Assembly: GCA_050692055.1 (NCBI GenBank)
Contig: JBOGTC010000155.1
Location: 12,427 to 76,426 of the forward strand
From: JBOGTC01 sp050692055
Lineage (GTDB): Bacteria > Chloroflexota > Limnocylindria > QHBO01
Direction: 5' to 3'
DNA length: 64,000 nucleotides
Below the pieces are notes generated by a model, which ran no database searches, had not been told where the DNA came from, and was given only the letters and a program-made list of their open reading frames with translations. The translations under genes and the position numbers were made by a program. Below are positions 33,889 through 42,414 of this stretch, in pieces (the stretch's first letter is position 1; each line of letters begins with the position of its first letter).

Positions 33889-36436
33889 GATGCAGGAAGG
33901 CGACCATCTGGCCCCGCGTGACGGCGGCGTTCGGGCAGTATCGGGTCCCGCCGCAGCCGCTCGTGACGCCGGCGGCCGCGACGCGGTTGATGTTGTCCTC
34001 GTGGATGCTCGCGTTGTCATCGGTGAAATAGTCGCGTCCCGTCGCGCCATAGTCGAAAGCGCGCGCCAGGAAGGAGGCCATCTCGGCTCGCGTCACCGCG
34101 TGGGTGGGGCAGAAGCGGCCTGCGCTGCAGCCGGTGGTGATGCCCGAGGCGGCCAGGCGGTTGATGTCGCCATGGTGGATGCTGCGCCCGTCATCGGTGT
34201 AGAAATCGCGGCCGGTGGCCGGCAGGCCGAGCGCGCGAACGAGGAAGCTCGCCATCTGCTCGCGAGTCACGGGCGCATCCGGGCAGAAGCGGGTGCCGCC
34301 ACAGCCGGTGGTGATGCCCTCGCGCAGCGCCCAGAGGATGTCCGCGCGGAACATGGAGCCCTCGATGTCGGTGAACGGGTCGCTGATGAGCCAGGCGATG
34401 GCATACGGCTCGGAGGACGCGTCGAATCGGTCGTGCGTGACGCGGGCGGTCATCGTGCCGGACCGCGACGCCACGATGTCGACGACCTCGTAGTTGTTGT
34501 CGAACGAGTAGGAGCCGACCACGCGGCCGCCGGGTTCCGTGACGCGCAGGTCGAGGTCCGCCGTGAGCGCGTTCGCCTTTGACAGGTTGCTGGAGCCGGA
34601 GGTATGGCTGCTCCAGGCGAGCACCACCCGCACGCGTTGCCCGGTCGTCACCGCGATCTCCCTCGTCACCGTCTGCCCGCGGCTCATGGTTCCGACGACG
34701 TAGTCACCCCACTCGTTGTTGCTCGACAGCATCCGGTTCGACAGCCGGGCGGACACGGTGCCCACGCCCTCGTGATCGGTGTTGACCGATCCGTTCGGCA
34801 TCGGCGTGCGTCGGGTGGCGCCGGCCATGATCAGCGCGCGCACCGCCTCCGGCCAGCTGAGCAGCGTGGCGTCACGGGCCACGAGCTGGGCGGCGACCCC
34901 GGCCACGATGGGTGCGGCGACGCTCGTCCCGCTGCCGATCATGCCGTTCGCCGTCCGCACATTGACTGATGGCGCGGAGACGTTCGGCTTGTTGAAGTCG
35001 CCATGCCGATTCCACGCCGTGCCGGACGGGTCGCGGTAGCTGGCGCCGTTGGAGCCGGGGTAATACCACAGCCGGTCGTCCGAGGTCGAGGAGGTCCCGC
35101 GGTCGTCGATGCCGCCCACGGTCAGGACGTTCCAGCCGGTGCCCGGCGAGAGGACGTCCCAGTGCCCGAACGTGCCGTAGTTGCCGGACGAACCGACCAC
35201 GACGCGATTGTCCTCCCAGCCGATGGAGTCGAAGTAGCGCCGCCCCTCCTCCGAGCCAACCGCGGTGTCCTGGGCGATGCTGGTGTTCACGATGTCCGCG
35301 TCCCCGCCGGATGGCGAGACCGCCCAGTCCGCCGCCGCGATGATCGCGCGGTCGGTCGTCACGCTGGGCGAGTAGCCGCCGGTCCCTGCGCTCACGATGT
35401 CGGCGCCCGGTGCGACGCCACGCCACGTTCCGTTCAAGCTGGCGACGGCGCCGGCCACCCAGGTGGGATGGTTCGCACCTCCCGAGGCGTAGGCCAGCCG
35501 TCCGCTCGTGCTGTACGACTTGACGACCTGCCCGGCCAGGTCGCCGGTGGTGTGGACGTTGTGGTACTCGACCACGGCGACCCGGCTGCCGTTGCCCTGG
35601 TCGCCGCTGCCGCTGGTCCAGTTGGCGCCGACGGCCGCGCCGGCCGTCGCCATCGTCGACTCCGAACCCTGCTCCAGGCCCAGGCTCAGCACGTCTGCTC
35701 GCTCGGCCAGCTCGGTCATCGCGCCGGCGGGCAGATCGGCGAACAGGAGCGGCGCCGATGTGCTGGCGTAGGCGACGGTGCCGCCGAGCTCCCCGATCCG
35801 CGCCTCGACCCCGGCGCGGGCCTCGTCGTAGATGGCGCGTCGAGCCTCCCACAGCTCGGCGCGGATGGCGCGCGCGGAGTCCATGGTCGTGGCCATGGGA
35901 CGCTCACCGACCCAGGTGAGCTCCGGATGTCGGTCCCGGACGGCCTGCTCGGCGGCGGCCGTATCGGCCTCGACCCAGATCGCGACCGGGAGCTGCCGGT
36001 CGGCATCATCCGCGACCGGGAGCTGCCGGTCGGCATCATCCGCGACCGCGGCCTGGAGCGCGCTGTCGGCCTTGCGGGCCAGCGGCGCCATGGCGGCGGC
36101 CGCCGCAGCGGCTCGCTCGGCCAGGAGCTCCGGGCCACCCACCTTGCCATCCGGCATCACGTACACGGAGTGCACCGTCCCGGTCGTCTCGTCCACGAGC
36201 TTGCCGGCCCAGAACCCGTCCTCCGCGGCGGTCGTCGATGGGCTCGTCGGTTCGTGGACGATCTGGAGGTCATTCGGCGCTCGGCCGAGCTCCTCGGCGA
36301 GGTGTCGTGCGGCTCGCTCCGCCTCTGGCTCTGCGGCCCGGACCTGCACCGGTCCGGCAAGGACCGATGCGACGAGCCCCAGCGAGAGACAGGCCCCGGC
36401 CGTTCGTCTCAGGAGCGTGACGCGTCCGCGATGCAT
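33872..36436 (-). CDS. Subtilisin-like (S8) serine protease with three SLH domains
   Basis: Exported protein of 854 residues: signal peptide, Ala-rich propeptide-like region, S8 domain (about 280-540), beta-rich domain and three SLH modules at the C-terminus (each with FCP and VTRxxMASFLxRA). SLH domains anchor proteins to cell-wall polymers. In the protease domain S505 (GTSVAAP) and H323 (NHPTWVAG) are in place, but the usual catalytic Asp motif reads VAVVEYHN, with Glu290 where Asp is expected. An exact 30 bp tandem duplication (35981-36040) doubles the VADDADRQLP decapeptide. An AGGAAGAGG site precedes the ATG. Confidence 0.86.
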   Translation of the reverse strand: MHRGRVTLLRRTAGACLSLGLVASVLAGPVQVRAAEPEAERAARHLAEELGRAPNDLQIVHEPTSPSTTAAEDGFWAGKLVDETTGTVHSVYVMPDGKVGGPELLAERAAAAAAAMAPLARKADSALQAAVADDADRQLPVADDADRQLPVAIWVEADTAAAEQAVRDRHPELTWVGERPMATTMDSARAIRAELWEARRAIYDEARAGVEARIGELGGTVAYASTSAPLLFADLPAGAMTELAERADVLSLGLEQGSESTMATAGAAVGANWTSGSGDQGNGSRVAVVEYHNVHTTGDLAGQVVKSYSTSGRLAYASGGANHPTWVAGAVASLNGTWRGVAPGADIVSAGTGGYSPSVTTDRAIIAAADWAVSPSGGDADIVNTSIAQDTAVGSEEGRRYFDSIGWEDNRVVVGSSGNYGTFGHWDVLSPGTGWNVLTVGGIDDRGTSSTSDDRLWYYPGSNGASYRDPSGTAWNRHGDFNKPNVSAPSVNVRTANGMIGSGTSVAAPIVAGVAAQLVARDATLLSWPEAVRALIMAGATRRTPMPNGSVNTDHEGVGTVSARLSNRMLSSNNEWGDYVVGTMSRGQTVTREIAVTTGQRVRVVLAWSSHTSGSSNLSKANALTADLDLRVTEPGGRVVGSYSFDNNYEVVDIVASRSGTMTARVTHDRFDASSEPYAIAWLISDPFTDIEGSMFRADILWALREGITTGCGGTRFCPDAPVTREQMASFLVRALGLPATGRDFYTDDGRSIHHGDINRLAASGITTGCSAGRFCPTHAVTRAEMASFLARAFDYGATGRDYFTDDNASIHEDNINRVAAAGVTSGCGGTRYCPNAAVTRGQMVAFLHRALGS

Positions 36437-36546
36437 GGCCTCTTCCTGCGCGCTCTCGCGTATGACATTGTCACACGCGCCTATGCCTCCATGGTTGGCG
36501 GATGCGGCACGCTGGTCAATGGGAGTTCGGTGGTAGCCTTTCGGCC

Positions 36547-37683
36547 ATGGTCACCCTGGCGCCCGAGGGGGCGAGCTTCAGCACCGAGGTGCATCTCGAG
36601 CGGCTCGAGCGCGCATCGGCCTCGGCGGCGGATCGCGCCATCGATGCGCTGCTCATCACGCCCTCCCGCGATTACGCGTACCTCCTCGGCTACAACCCGC
36701 CTGCCCTCGAGCGCCTTACCTGCCTGGTGGTGCGCGCCGATGGTGAGCCCGCATTGGTCGTGCCGCGCCTCGAGGAGGCGCTCGCGCGCCACGAGCTCGG
36801 CGACGTCGGAGACGCGCTCGCGATCCACGCCTGGGACGAGACCGACGACCCCTATCGGCTGGTTGCCTCGCTCGTCGGCGGGGCCCTGCGCGTGGCCGTG
36901 CAGGACCAGATGTGGGCCCGATTCACGCTGCGCCTGCGTGCCGCTCTCGACCCGGCCGAGGTCGTCGAGGCAGGGCATGCCATGAGCGCGCTGCGGCGGA
37001 CCAAGAGTCCCGACGAGATCGAGCGACTACGTGTCGCGGCTCGTGCCGCCGACCAGGCGATGACCGCCATCACGGCCGAACGACTCGCGGGTCGGACAGA
37101 GGCCGAGGTGAGTGGCCGCATCCGCCAGCTGCTGCTGGAAGCCGGCCACGACACGGCCGAGTTCGGCATTGTCGCCTCGGGCCCGAACTCGGCGAGCCCG
37201 CACCACGTCCCCGGGAAGCGTGTCATCGAGGCCGGTGACGCAGTCGTGCTCGACATCGGTGGCACCCGGGCCGGCTATGCCTCGGATACGTCGCGCACCG
37301 CCTTCGTCGGCGAGGCCCCGGCCGACTTCGCCGCGCTGTACGCCGTGCTGCAACGCGCGCAGGACGCGGCCTGCGAGGCGGTCCGGCCCGGCCTCGCCTG
37401 CGCGGAGCTCGATGCCGTGGCGCGCGCCATCATCGCCGATGCGGGATACGGCGAGGCCTTCATTCATCGCACCGGCCACGGGATCGGCATGGAGGTCCAC
37501 GAGGAGCCTTACATCGTCGCCTCGAATCCCGACCCGCTTGTCGCCGGACACGTGTTCAGCGTCGAGCCGGGGATCTACATCCGCGGGCAGTGGGGCGCCC
37601 GGATCGAGGACATCGTCGTCTGCACCGATACGGGCGGTGAGCGCCTCAATCTCACCTCCCGCGACCTGTACATCGTGGACTGA
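36547..37683 (+). CDS. M24 aminopeptidase P family metallopeptidase (Xaa-Pro peptidase)
   Basis: Dinuclear metal peptidase of 378 residues. All five ligands are visible: Asp in VVLDIGG, Asp in ASDTSRT, His in TGHGIGMEVHE, Glu in FSVEPGIYI and Glu in ARIEDIV. The N-terminal creatinase-like domain covers about 1-150. A TAGCCT hexamer ends 7 nt before the ATG (36534-36539) and there is no ribosome site, so a leaderless message is likely. The longer frame from 36502 is not supported. Divergent from the SLH protease. Confidence 0.92.
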   Translation: MVTLAPEGASFSTEVHLERLERASASAADRAIDALLITPSRDYAYLLGYNPPALERLTCLVVRADGEPALVVPRLEEALARHELGDVGDALAIHAWDETDDPYRLVASLVGGALRVAVQDQMWARFTLRLRAALDPAEVVEAGHAMSALRRTKSPDEIERLRVAARAADQAMTAITAERLAGRTEAEVSGRIRQLLLEAGHDTAEFGIVASGPNSASPHHVPGKRVIEAGDAVVLDIGGTRAGYASDTSRTAFVGEAPADFAALYAVLQRAQDAACEAVRPGLACAELDAVARAIIADAGYGEAFIHRTGHGIGMEVHEEPYIVASNPDPLVAGHVFSVEPGIYIRGQWGARIEDIVVCTDTGGERLNLTSRDLYIVD

Positions 37684-37713
37684 GCAGACGCGCCGCGGCA
37701 GGCGGGATTGGTG

Positions 37714-37736
37714 GACTTAGCCAACCTGGCTAAGTC
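37714..37736. terminator. Hairpin between convergent M24 and MerR-like genes
   Basis: A perfect 10 bp stem, GACTTAGCCA / TGGCTAAGTC, with a 3 nt ACC loop lies in the 80 bp between two converging genes. There is no T tract on either side, so it would be an unusual terminator; an operator is the alternative. Confidence 0.55.
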
Positions 37737-37763
37737 AGGCAGCCAGACGAGATTGCTCTTCGG

Positions 37764-38420
37764 CTACCGACGCTCACGGTGGGAGCTGACGAGGGCGACC
37801 AGCACCTGGTCGATCGCGGCGTTGGCCTCGTGGAAAGCGGTCGTCACGTCGGAGACCTCTGCCGCGCGACGGCGGAGATGGCCGGTGATCGCGTCGAGAA
37901 CCGGAGAGCGGAAGAAGAGGAACGCCTCGACCGTCTCGGCCAGCGAGAGACCCGCCTTCGAGGCCTCGGCGCCGTAGAGCGAGCCCATCTTCTCGGCCTC
38001 CTCCAGGAGCAGCTGTCGCTCGGCCTTTCTGGAGGCTGCCACGTACTCGATGACCAGGTTGAAGGTGCGCTGCCCCCAGCGGCGGAAGTCGTCTCGCTGG
38101 TCGGCGGAGAGACGCGCCTGCCACGGCTGGCCCGAGTACCCGGTGCGCTGCATGCGCCGATGCAGCTCGCCGACCATGGTCTGCGCCGAGTCGGGCAGCC
38201 GCTCCATCCCGTACCGATGTCGCCGCGGCGCATTGATCATCGCCTCCAGGCTGGAGCGCAGGAAGCGGCGGTGCCCGCCGGGAGTCTGGTAGCTCTGCAC
38301 CTTGGCGCTGTCGGCCCAACGGCGAAGGGTGTCCGGCCCCACGCCGACGAGGCGCGAGGCAGCGCCCAAGGGGAGCCATGGGTCGTCCGGGTCAGTGGCG
38401 GGTGGCTTGCGATCGGGCAC
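37764..38420 (-). CDS. MerR-like helix-turn-helix regulator with unknown C-terminal domain
   Basis: A 218-residue protein. Residues about 16-60 form a MerR-type DNA-binding helix set (LGAASRLVGVGPDTLRRWAD, TPGGHRRFLRSSLEA), as in BldC-like excisionase-fold proteins. The remaining 150 residues are helical (RRWGQRTFNLVIEYVAASRK, TVEAFLFFRSPVLDAITGHL). This resembles the RsbR-like or globin-like sensory helices attached to such regulators, but no family is firmly recognised. Starts with GTG. It probably acts as a dimer; target genes are unknown. Confidence 0.76.
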   Translation of the reverse strand: MPDRKPPATDPDDPWLPLGAASRLVGVGPDTLRRWADSAKVQSYQTPGGHRRFLRSSLEAMINAPRRHRYGMERLPDSAQTMVGELHRRMQRTGYSGQPWQARLSADQRDDFRRWGQRTFNLVIEYVAASRKAERQLLLEEAEKMGSLYGAEASKAGLSLAETVEAFLFFRSPVLDAITGHLRRRAAEVSDVTTAFHEANAAIDQVLVALVSSHRERR

Positions 38421-38499
38421 GGCGGCTCTCGAGAAACCTCCGAAATCTGTGACTTGCGCCTACGCTAGCGATTGGGCCAGGTCCGCGTCAAATCCGCCG

Positions 38500-39021
38500 T
38501 CAGGTGCCGGCCTGGAGCTCCGGGTTCAGCTCCGCCCCCACGAGCGTAGCCGCGACCGTGGCGTATCGGTCCAGGATCAGCGGCCAGCCGATCTCGGCGG
38601 CGAGGGCGTCGCGGTACCCGGCGCCGCCCGGGCCATGACGCTCGAAGCCGCGATGCTCGAGCTCGATCCGCGTGCCGCCGTCATCGGGCTCGAACCGGAT
38701 CTCGACCTCGCTGGCGCGAGCCGGGTTCGGTTCCGGGACGCGGTCCGGGGCGATCTGCCAGCTGACGACGAGGCGGCTGCCGGGCTCCCAGGTGGTGACG
38801 CGGCCCCAGCTCGAGGAGAAGCCGAGCGGTCCGTGCTCGTAGAGCAGCCCGCCGGGCCGTGGCTCCATGCCGATCGACTCGAGCACGTCGCCGGACCAGG
38901 TGTACTCGCGCGGCCACCAGGTCCCGAACCGGTCGGTGAAGGCGCGAAATGCCGCCTCGGGCGGCAGCGGCACCCGCACGCCGAGCCGGATCGGCTCGAC
39001 AGTGGCGGCGGGCGCCGGCAT
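38500..39021 (-). CDS. SRPBCC/AHSA1-type START-like protein
   Basis: Ligand-binding beta-barrel protein of 173 residues. The typical opening is present (VPLPPEAAFRAFTDRFGTWWP), followed by GRVTTWEPGSRLVVSW and GGTRIELEHRGFER, which mark the Activator of Hsp90 ATPase 1-like branch common as single-domain proteins in soil bacteria. No enzyme activity can be assigned. It follows the M20 peptidase gene, 3 bp after its stop, in the same direction, so the two are likely co-transcribed. Confidence 0.84.
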   Translation of the reverse strand: MPAPAATVEPIRLGVRVPLPPEAAFRAFTDRFGTWWPREYTWSGDVLESIGMEPRPGGLLYEHGPLGFSSSWGRVTTWEPGSRLVVSWQIAPDRVPEPNPARASEVEIRFEPDDGGTRIELEHRGFERHGPGGAGYRDALAAEIGWPLILDRYATVAATLVGAELNPELQAGT

Positions 39022-39024
39022 CGA

Positions 39025-40455
39025 TCAGCCGCCCCGCAGCTTCTTGGGAGCAACGGCCCCGAGCTCGGCCCACAGGTGGACCAGCGAGGCCATGCCGTCA
39101 CGCACGTTCCGGAGCGGCATCCACTCGTTGGGCGCGTGGAAGTTTCCATTGGGCGAGGCGAAGCCGACCATCACCGTCTTCAGGCCGAGCTGTGCGTCGA
39201 GCGCCGCCACGACCGGGATCGATCCGCCTGAGCGGGTGAAGAGCGGCTTCTTCCCGAAGCCCGCCTCCAGCGCGCGCGAGGCCAGGGCCACGGCCGGGTG
39301 GTCGAGCGGCGTGATGGCGGGGGCGCCACCATGGATGATCTTGACCTCCGCGCGCACGGTGGACGGCGCGATCGACTCGAGGTGCGACTTCACCTGGCGC
39401 TCGATCTCGCGATGGTCCTGGTTCGGCACCAGCCGCGTGCTGAACTTGGCCGCGGCCCAGGCCGGGATGATCGTCTTGGCGCCCTCGCCCTGGTAGCCGC
39501 CCCAGATGCCGTTGATATCGAAGGTGGGACGCGCGGAGAGCCGCTCGGCGAGGGGATACCCACGCTCGCCTTCCGAGGCCTCCGGGACGCCGATCCCGGA
39601 GCGCCACTCCTCCTCGTCGAAGGGCACGGCCGCATGGGCGGCACGCTCCTCATCGGTCAGCTCGGCGACGCGATCGTAGAAGCCGGGGACCGTGAAGCGA
39701 CCCTCGCCGTCCTGCAGCGAGGCGAGGAGACGAACGAGGACGTTCGCCGGGTTGTCGACCCCGCCTCCGAACTGCCCGGAATGGATGTCGTGGGCGGGTC
39801 CGGAGACGCGCATCTCCCAGTAGGCGATGCCGCGCAGCCCGTAGCCGATTGCCGGCGTGCCGTCGTCGTCGACGATGTCGCCGTCGCTCACCACGCAGAA
39901 GTCCGCCTTGATCAGCTCGGAGTGATCGGTGATGAATTGCTCGACCGGCTCGGAGCCGACCTCCTCGTCGCCCTCGAAGAGGAATCGCAGGTTCAGTGGC
40001 AGGCGGCCTGCCGTCGCCAGCCAGGCCTCCGCCGCCTTGAGATGCATGAAGAGCTGACCCTTGTCGTCGCCGGCCCCACGGGCGTACACGCGCTCGTCCT
40101 CGTGGCGCGGCTCGAACGGGGGTCGTACCCACTCGTCGAGCGGATCCGGCGGCTGGACGTCGTAATGGCAGTAGATCAGCACGGTGGGCGCATCCGGGCC
40201 GGCGCCCATCCACTCGGCGGTGACGATCGGATGGTGGCTCGTCTCGTGGACCGTAGCCCTGTCGATGCCGATACGGGTCAGCTCGCCGGCGATCCACTCC
40301 GCTGCGCGCCGGACCTCGCCGGCGCGATCCGGATCGGCGCTGACGGATTCGATGCGCAGGAAGTCGTCGAGCTGTGCGAGGTGCTCGGCATGGTGATCGC
40401 GCAGGTGGGCGAGGGCGGCCTCGGTGGCCGCGGAGGTGTCGGTCAGAGTGGTCAT
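39025..40455 (-). CDS. M20 family dipeptidase/carboxypeptidase
   Basis: Zinc peptidase of 476 residues. Metal and catalytic residues are visible in IYCHYDVQPP, GAGDDKGQ, FEGDEEVGS (catalytic Glu pair), VVSDGD and NFHAPNEW. A dimerisation lid domain lies between. The length and order fit the CNDP/PepV-like dipeptidases. A TATCAT hexamer ends 6 nt before the ATG (40462-40467), suggesting a leaderless message; the frame extends 77 codons upstream without support. Confidence 0.93.
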   Translation of the reverse strand: MTTLTDTSAATEAALAHLRDHHAEHLAQLDDFLRIESVSADPDRAGEVRRAAEWIAGELTRIGIDRATVHETSHHPIVTAEWMGAGPDAPTVLIYCHYDVQPPDPLDEWVRPPFEPRHEDERVYARGAGDDKGQLFMHLKAAEAWLATAGRLPLNLRFLFEGDEEVGSEPVEQFITDHSELIKADFCVVSDGDIVDDDGTPAIGYGLRGIAYWEMRVSGPAHDIHSGQFGGGVDNPANVLVRLLASLQDGEGRFTVPGFYDRVAELTDEERAAHAAVPFDEEEWRSGIGVPEASEGERGYPLAERLSARPTFDINGIWGGYQGEGAKTIIPAWAAAKFSTRLVPNQDHREIERQVKSHLESIAPSTVRAEVKIIHGGAPAITPLDHPAVALASRALEAGFGKKPLFTRSGGSIPVVAALDAQLGLKTVMVGFASPNGNFHAPNEWMPLRNVRDGMASLVHLWAELGAVAPKKLRGG

Positions 40456-40516
40456 GCCGGAATGATAGGCCGATCCGCGGCTGCAACCGGGGGCCGCCGG
40501 GCAGCGTCTCGCTGGC

Positions 40517-41080
40517 ATGGCCGGCCTTCGGATCCTCAACGCGCGCCTCTTCCTCTCGTTGCTGCTCGCCATGTCAGCCCTGTTGCTGCCCGTCGAGCGG
40601 GTGACGGCGTGCAGCTGCGCGATGTCGACGCCAGAGGAGGAGGCGGCCCGATCCGATGCTGTCTTCAGCGGTACCGTGGTGGCCACCGAGCAGGTCCCGA
40701 ATGTCGGTGTGCCGGCCGGATCCGACGAGCCAACGACGATCTACACCTTCGCGGTCGACGGGGTCGTGCGCGGTACCGTTGGATCGCAGCATCCGGTGCT
40801 CGCAGGGGGCGATGGAGCCAGCTGCGGCATGAGCTTCGGCATGGATGAGCGCTGGCTCGTGTTCGCCATCTACGACGGCCCCATGCTCACGACCGGCCTG
40901 TGCAACGGCAATCTACCGCTCCCTGCTGACGAGGAACCACCCCTGCCGATCTCGACGCCGGTGGAATCAGCCCCCGAGCCGGAGGGCTTGAATGTGCCAT
41001 TGCCGGTTGTGCTGAGTCTCGGCGCCGTCGCGCTGCTGGCGATCGTGTCGCTGTGGGTCTTCCGACGTGCCGAGCGCTGA
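40517..41080 (+). CDS. Secreted TIMP/NTR-like protein with C-terminal membrane anchor
   Basis: A 187-residue protein: signal peptide, then a mature N-terminus starting at the Cys-x-Cys of TACSCAMS, a beta domain with further cysteines (ASCGMSFG, GLCNGN), a Pro/Glu-rich linker and a C-terminal membrane helix (VVLSLGAVALLAIVSLWVF) before a basic tail. The Cys-x-Cys start plus FSGTVV strand is the pattern of bacterial NTR/TIMP-like proteins. Function unknown. Confidence 0.74.
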   Translation: MAGLRILNARLFLSLLLAMSALLLPVERVTACSCAMSTPEEEAARSDAVFSGTVVATEQVPNVGVPAGSDEPTTIYTFAVDGVVRGTVGSQHPVLAGGDGASCGMSFGMDERWLVFAIYDGPMLTTGLCNGNLPLPADEEPPLPISTPVESAPEPEGLNVPLPVVLSLGAVALLAIVSLWVFRRAER

Positions 41081-41113
41081 GCTGGCGCGCGACGACGAGC
41101 GACGGGGCGCGAG

Positions 41114-41389
41114 CTACCCGAAGACGCCGAAGACGAACCCGAAGAAGAGAGCCAGGGCGATGGCCGGAACGAAGCTGGCCGCGCGCAGGAATGCAGGCCA
41201 GCGGGGATCGGCCAGGAACGCGTAGGCCGGGATGCTGGCCGGAAAGAGCAGCACCGCCGCCGACCATCCGATGCGGCTCCGCACGCTCAGGTCGGGCCGC
41301 TCCTGGATGTCGAGCCAGTAGGCGCCGATCATGATGAAGCCGGCCACGGCGCTCACGGCGAACAGGGTCCAGATCAGGGGCAGCAGCAT
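41114..41389 (-). CDS. Small membrane protein, three predicted helices
   Basis: A 91-residue hydrophobic protein, family not recognised. Segments at about 2-24 (LPLIWTLFAVSAVAGFIMIG), 42-60 and 68-90 (SFVPAIALALFFGFVFGVFG). No ribosome site; a TAGCAT hexamer lies 9 nt before the ATG (41399-41404), and a GGACCGAT octamer lies mostly between hexamer and start (41393-41400). The 160 bp upstream holds no gene. Confidence 0.6.
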   Translation of the reverse strand: MLLPLIWTLFAVSAVAGFIMIGAYWLDIQERPDLSVRSRIGWSAAVLLFPASIPAYAFLADPRWPAFLRAASFVPAIALALFFGFVFGVFG

Positions 41390-41549
41390 CGCGGACCGAT
41401 GCTAGCAGTCGTCCGCAGATCGCCCTGAGCGGCCGCGGCGGCGCTCGACAACCCCAGCCGCTCGGCCCACGCCCACGCCCCGCCTCAGTGGCAACAGCGG
41501 CGCCAACCGACGATGCAGCAGCGCATGCCCGCCGGCCGGTTAGCGTGGG

Positions 41550-42359
41550 CTACTCCCCCGGCTGTGCCCGGCGCCGCGCGACGTCGTCGGCGCCGTTGAG
41601 CAGATCGGTCAGGAAGGAGAGCGGCCGGCGACGGGGAACCGGCGGCTCATACTGTGGCAGCAGCGCCGCCACGCCTTCGCGGATCCGCTCCTCGAGGGCG
41701 GCGCGGGCCTCGCGTCCGCGGGCGCCCGATGTGGGAATCGGCACTCCGAAGCGAACGATGATGCGCCTGCGGAACCAGAGGTCGGTCGACCCGATGGTGG
41801 CGCACGGCACGATCGGCACGCCCGACGCGGAGGCGAACGCCGCGGCGCCCTCCTCGAACGGCAGCAGCTCGGACTCGCGGAAGCCGATCCGCCCCTCGGC
41901 AAAGATCCCGAGCACGCCCTCCGCGGCGAAGACGCGACGCACCGCCCGAACTGCCGAGGTGAGCGACGTCTTCTCCGGGTTGTAGGGGATCATGCCGCCG
42001 AAGAAGGCCATCACCCGGTTCTTGAAGCCGCGGCTGAAGTCCGCCTCCTTCGGCCCGAACCAGGTGATGCGCGGCTCGAGCGGCGCGACCGCCATCACCA
42101 GCATCGGATCGAAGCCGTTGTGGTGGTTGGCGACGAGCTGGAAGGGTGGGGCGGGCCATCTGTCCAGGCCCTGCGCCCGAAGGTCGAACAGGAGCCGCAT
42201 GACGGCGCGGCTCAGCCTCCATTCGAGCCGATAGCGCCAGGTGACGCGCACGCTGAGCTCGCGCGGCCCGGTGCGGCGGACCTGGTCGGCGGCCGCGCTC
42301 ACGAGACGCACCGCGAAGGCGGGCAGCCCGAACCGCACCGGTGTGCAAGACACCTGCAC
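41550..42359 (-). CDS. 1-acyl-glycerol-3-phosphate acyltransferase family protein (PlsC-like)
   Basis: Membrane-associated acyltransferase of up to 269 residues. Block I reads NHHNGFDP, a His-x4-Asp catalytic motif; block III is FAEGRIG, a variant of the FPEGTRS glycerophosphate site; and block IV is VPIVPCATIG. It probably acylates lysophosphatidate or a related lipid. The annotated ATG at 42359 lies inside a perfect palindrome, so the true start may be a little further downstream. Confidence 0.86.
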   Translation of the reverse strand: MQVSCTPVRFGLPAFAVRLVSAAADQVRRTGPRELSVRVTWRYRLEWRLSRAVMRLLFDLRAQGLDRWPAPPFQLVANHHNGFDPMLVMAVAPLEPRITWFGPKEADFSRGFKNRVMAFFGGMIPYNPEKTSLTSAVRAVRRVFAAEGVLGIFAEGRIGFRESELLPFEEGAAAFASASGVPIVPCATIGSTDLWFRRRIIVRFGVPIPTSGARGREARAALEERIREGVAALLPQYEPPVPRRRPLSFLTDLLNGADDVARRRAQPGE

Positions 42360-42364
42360 ACCGG
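42338..42364. promoter_or_regulatory. Perfect palindrome between the MFS and acyltransferase genes
   Basis: CCGGTGTGCA (42338-42347) and TGCACACCGG (42355-42364) are exact reverse complements around a 7 nt loop. It lies 50 bp beyond the stop of the MFS gene and over the start of the acyltransferase gene. It could be an operator for the acyltransferase gene or a terminator stem for the MFS transcript; there is no T tract. Confidence 0.5.
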
Positions 42365-42414
42365 CAGGACGGCGCTTACTGGCCGCTTATCACGCGATCC
42401 GATCGCGGTCAGGT

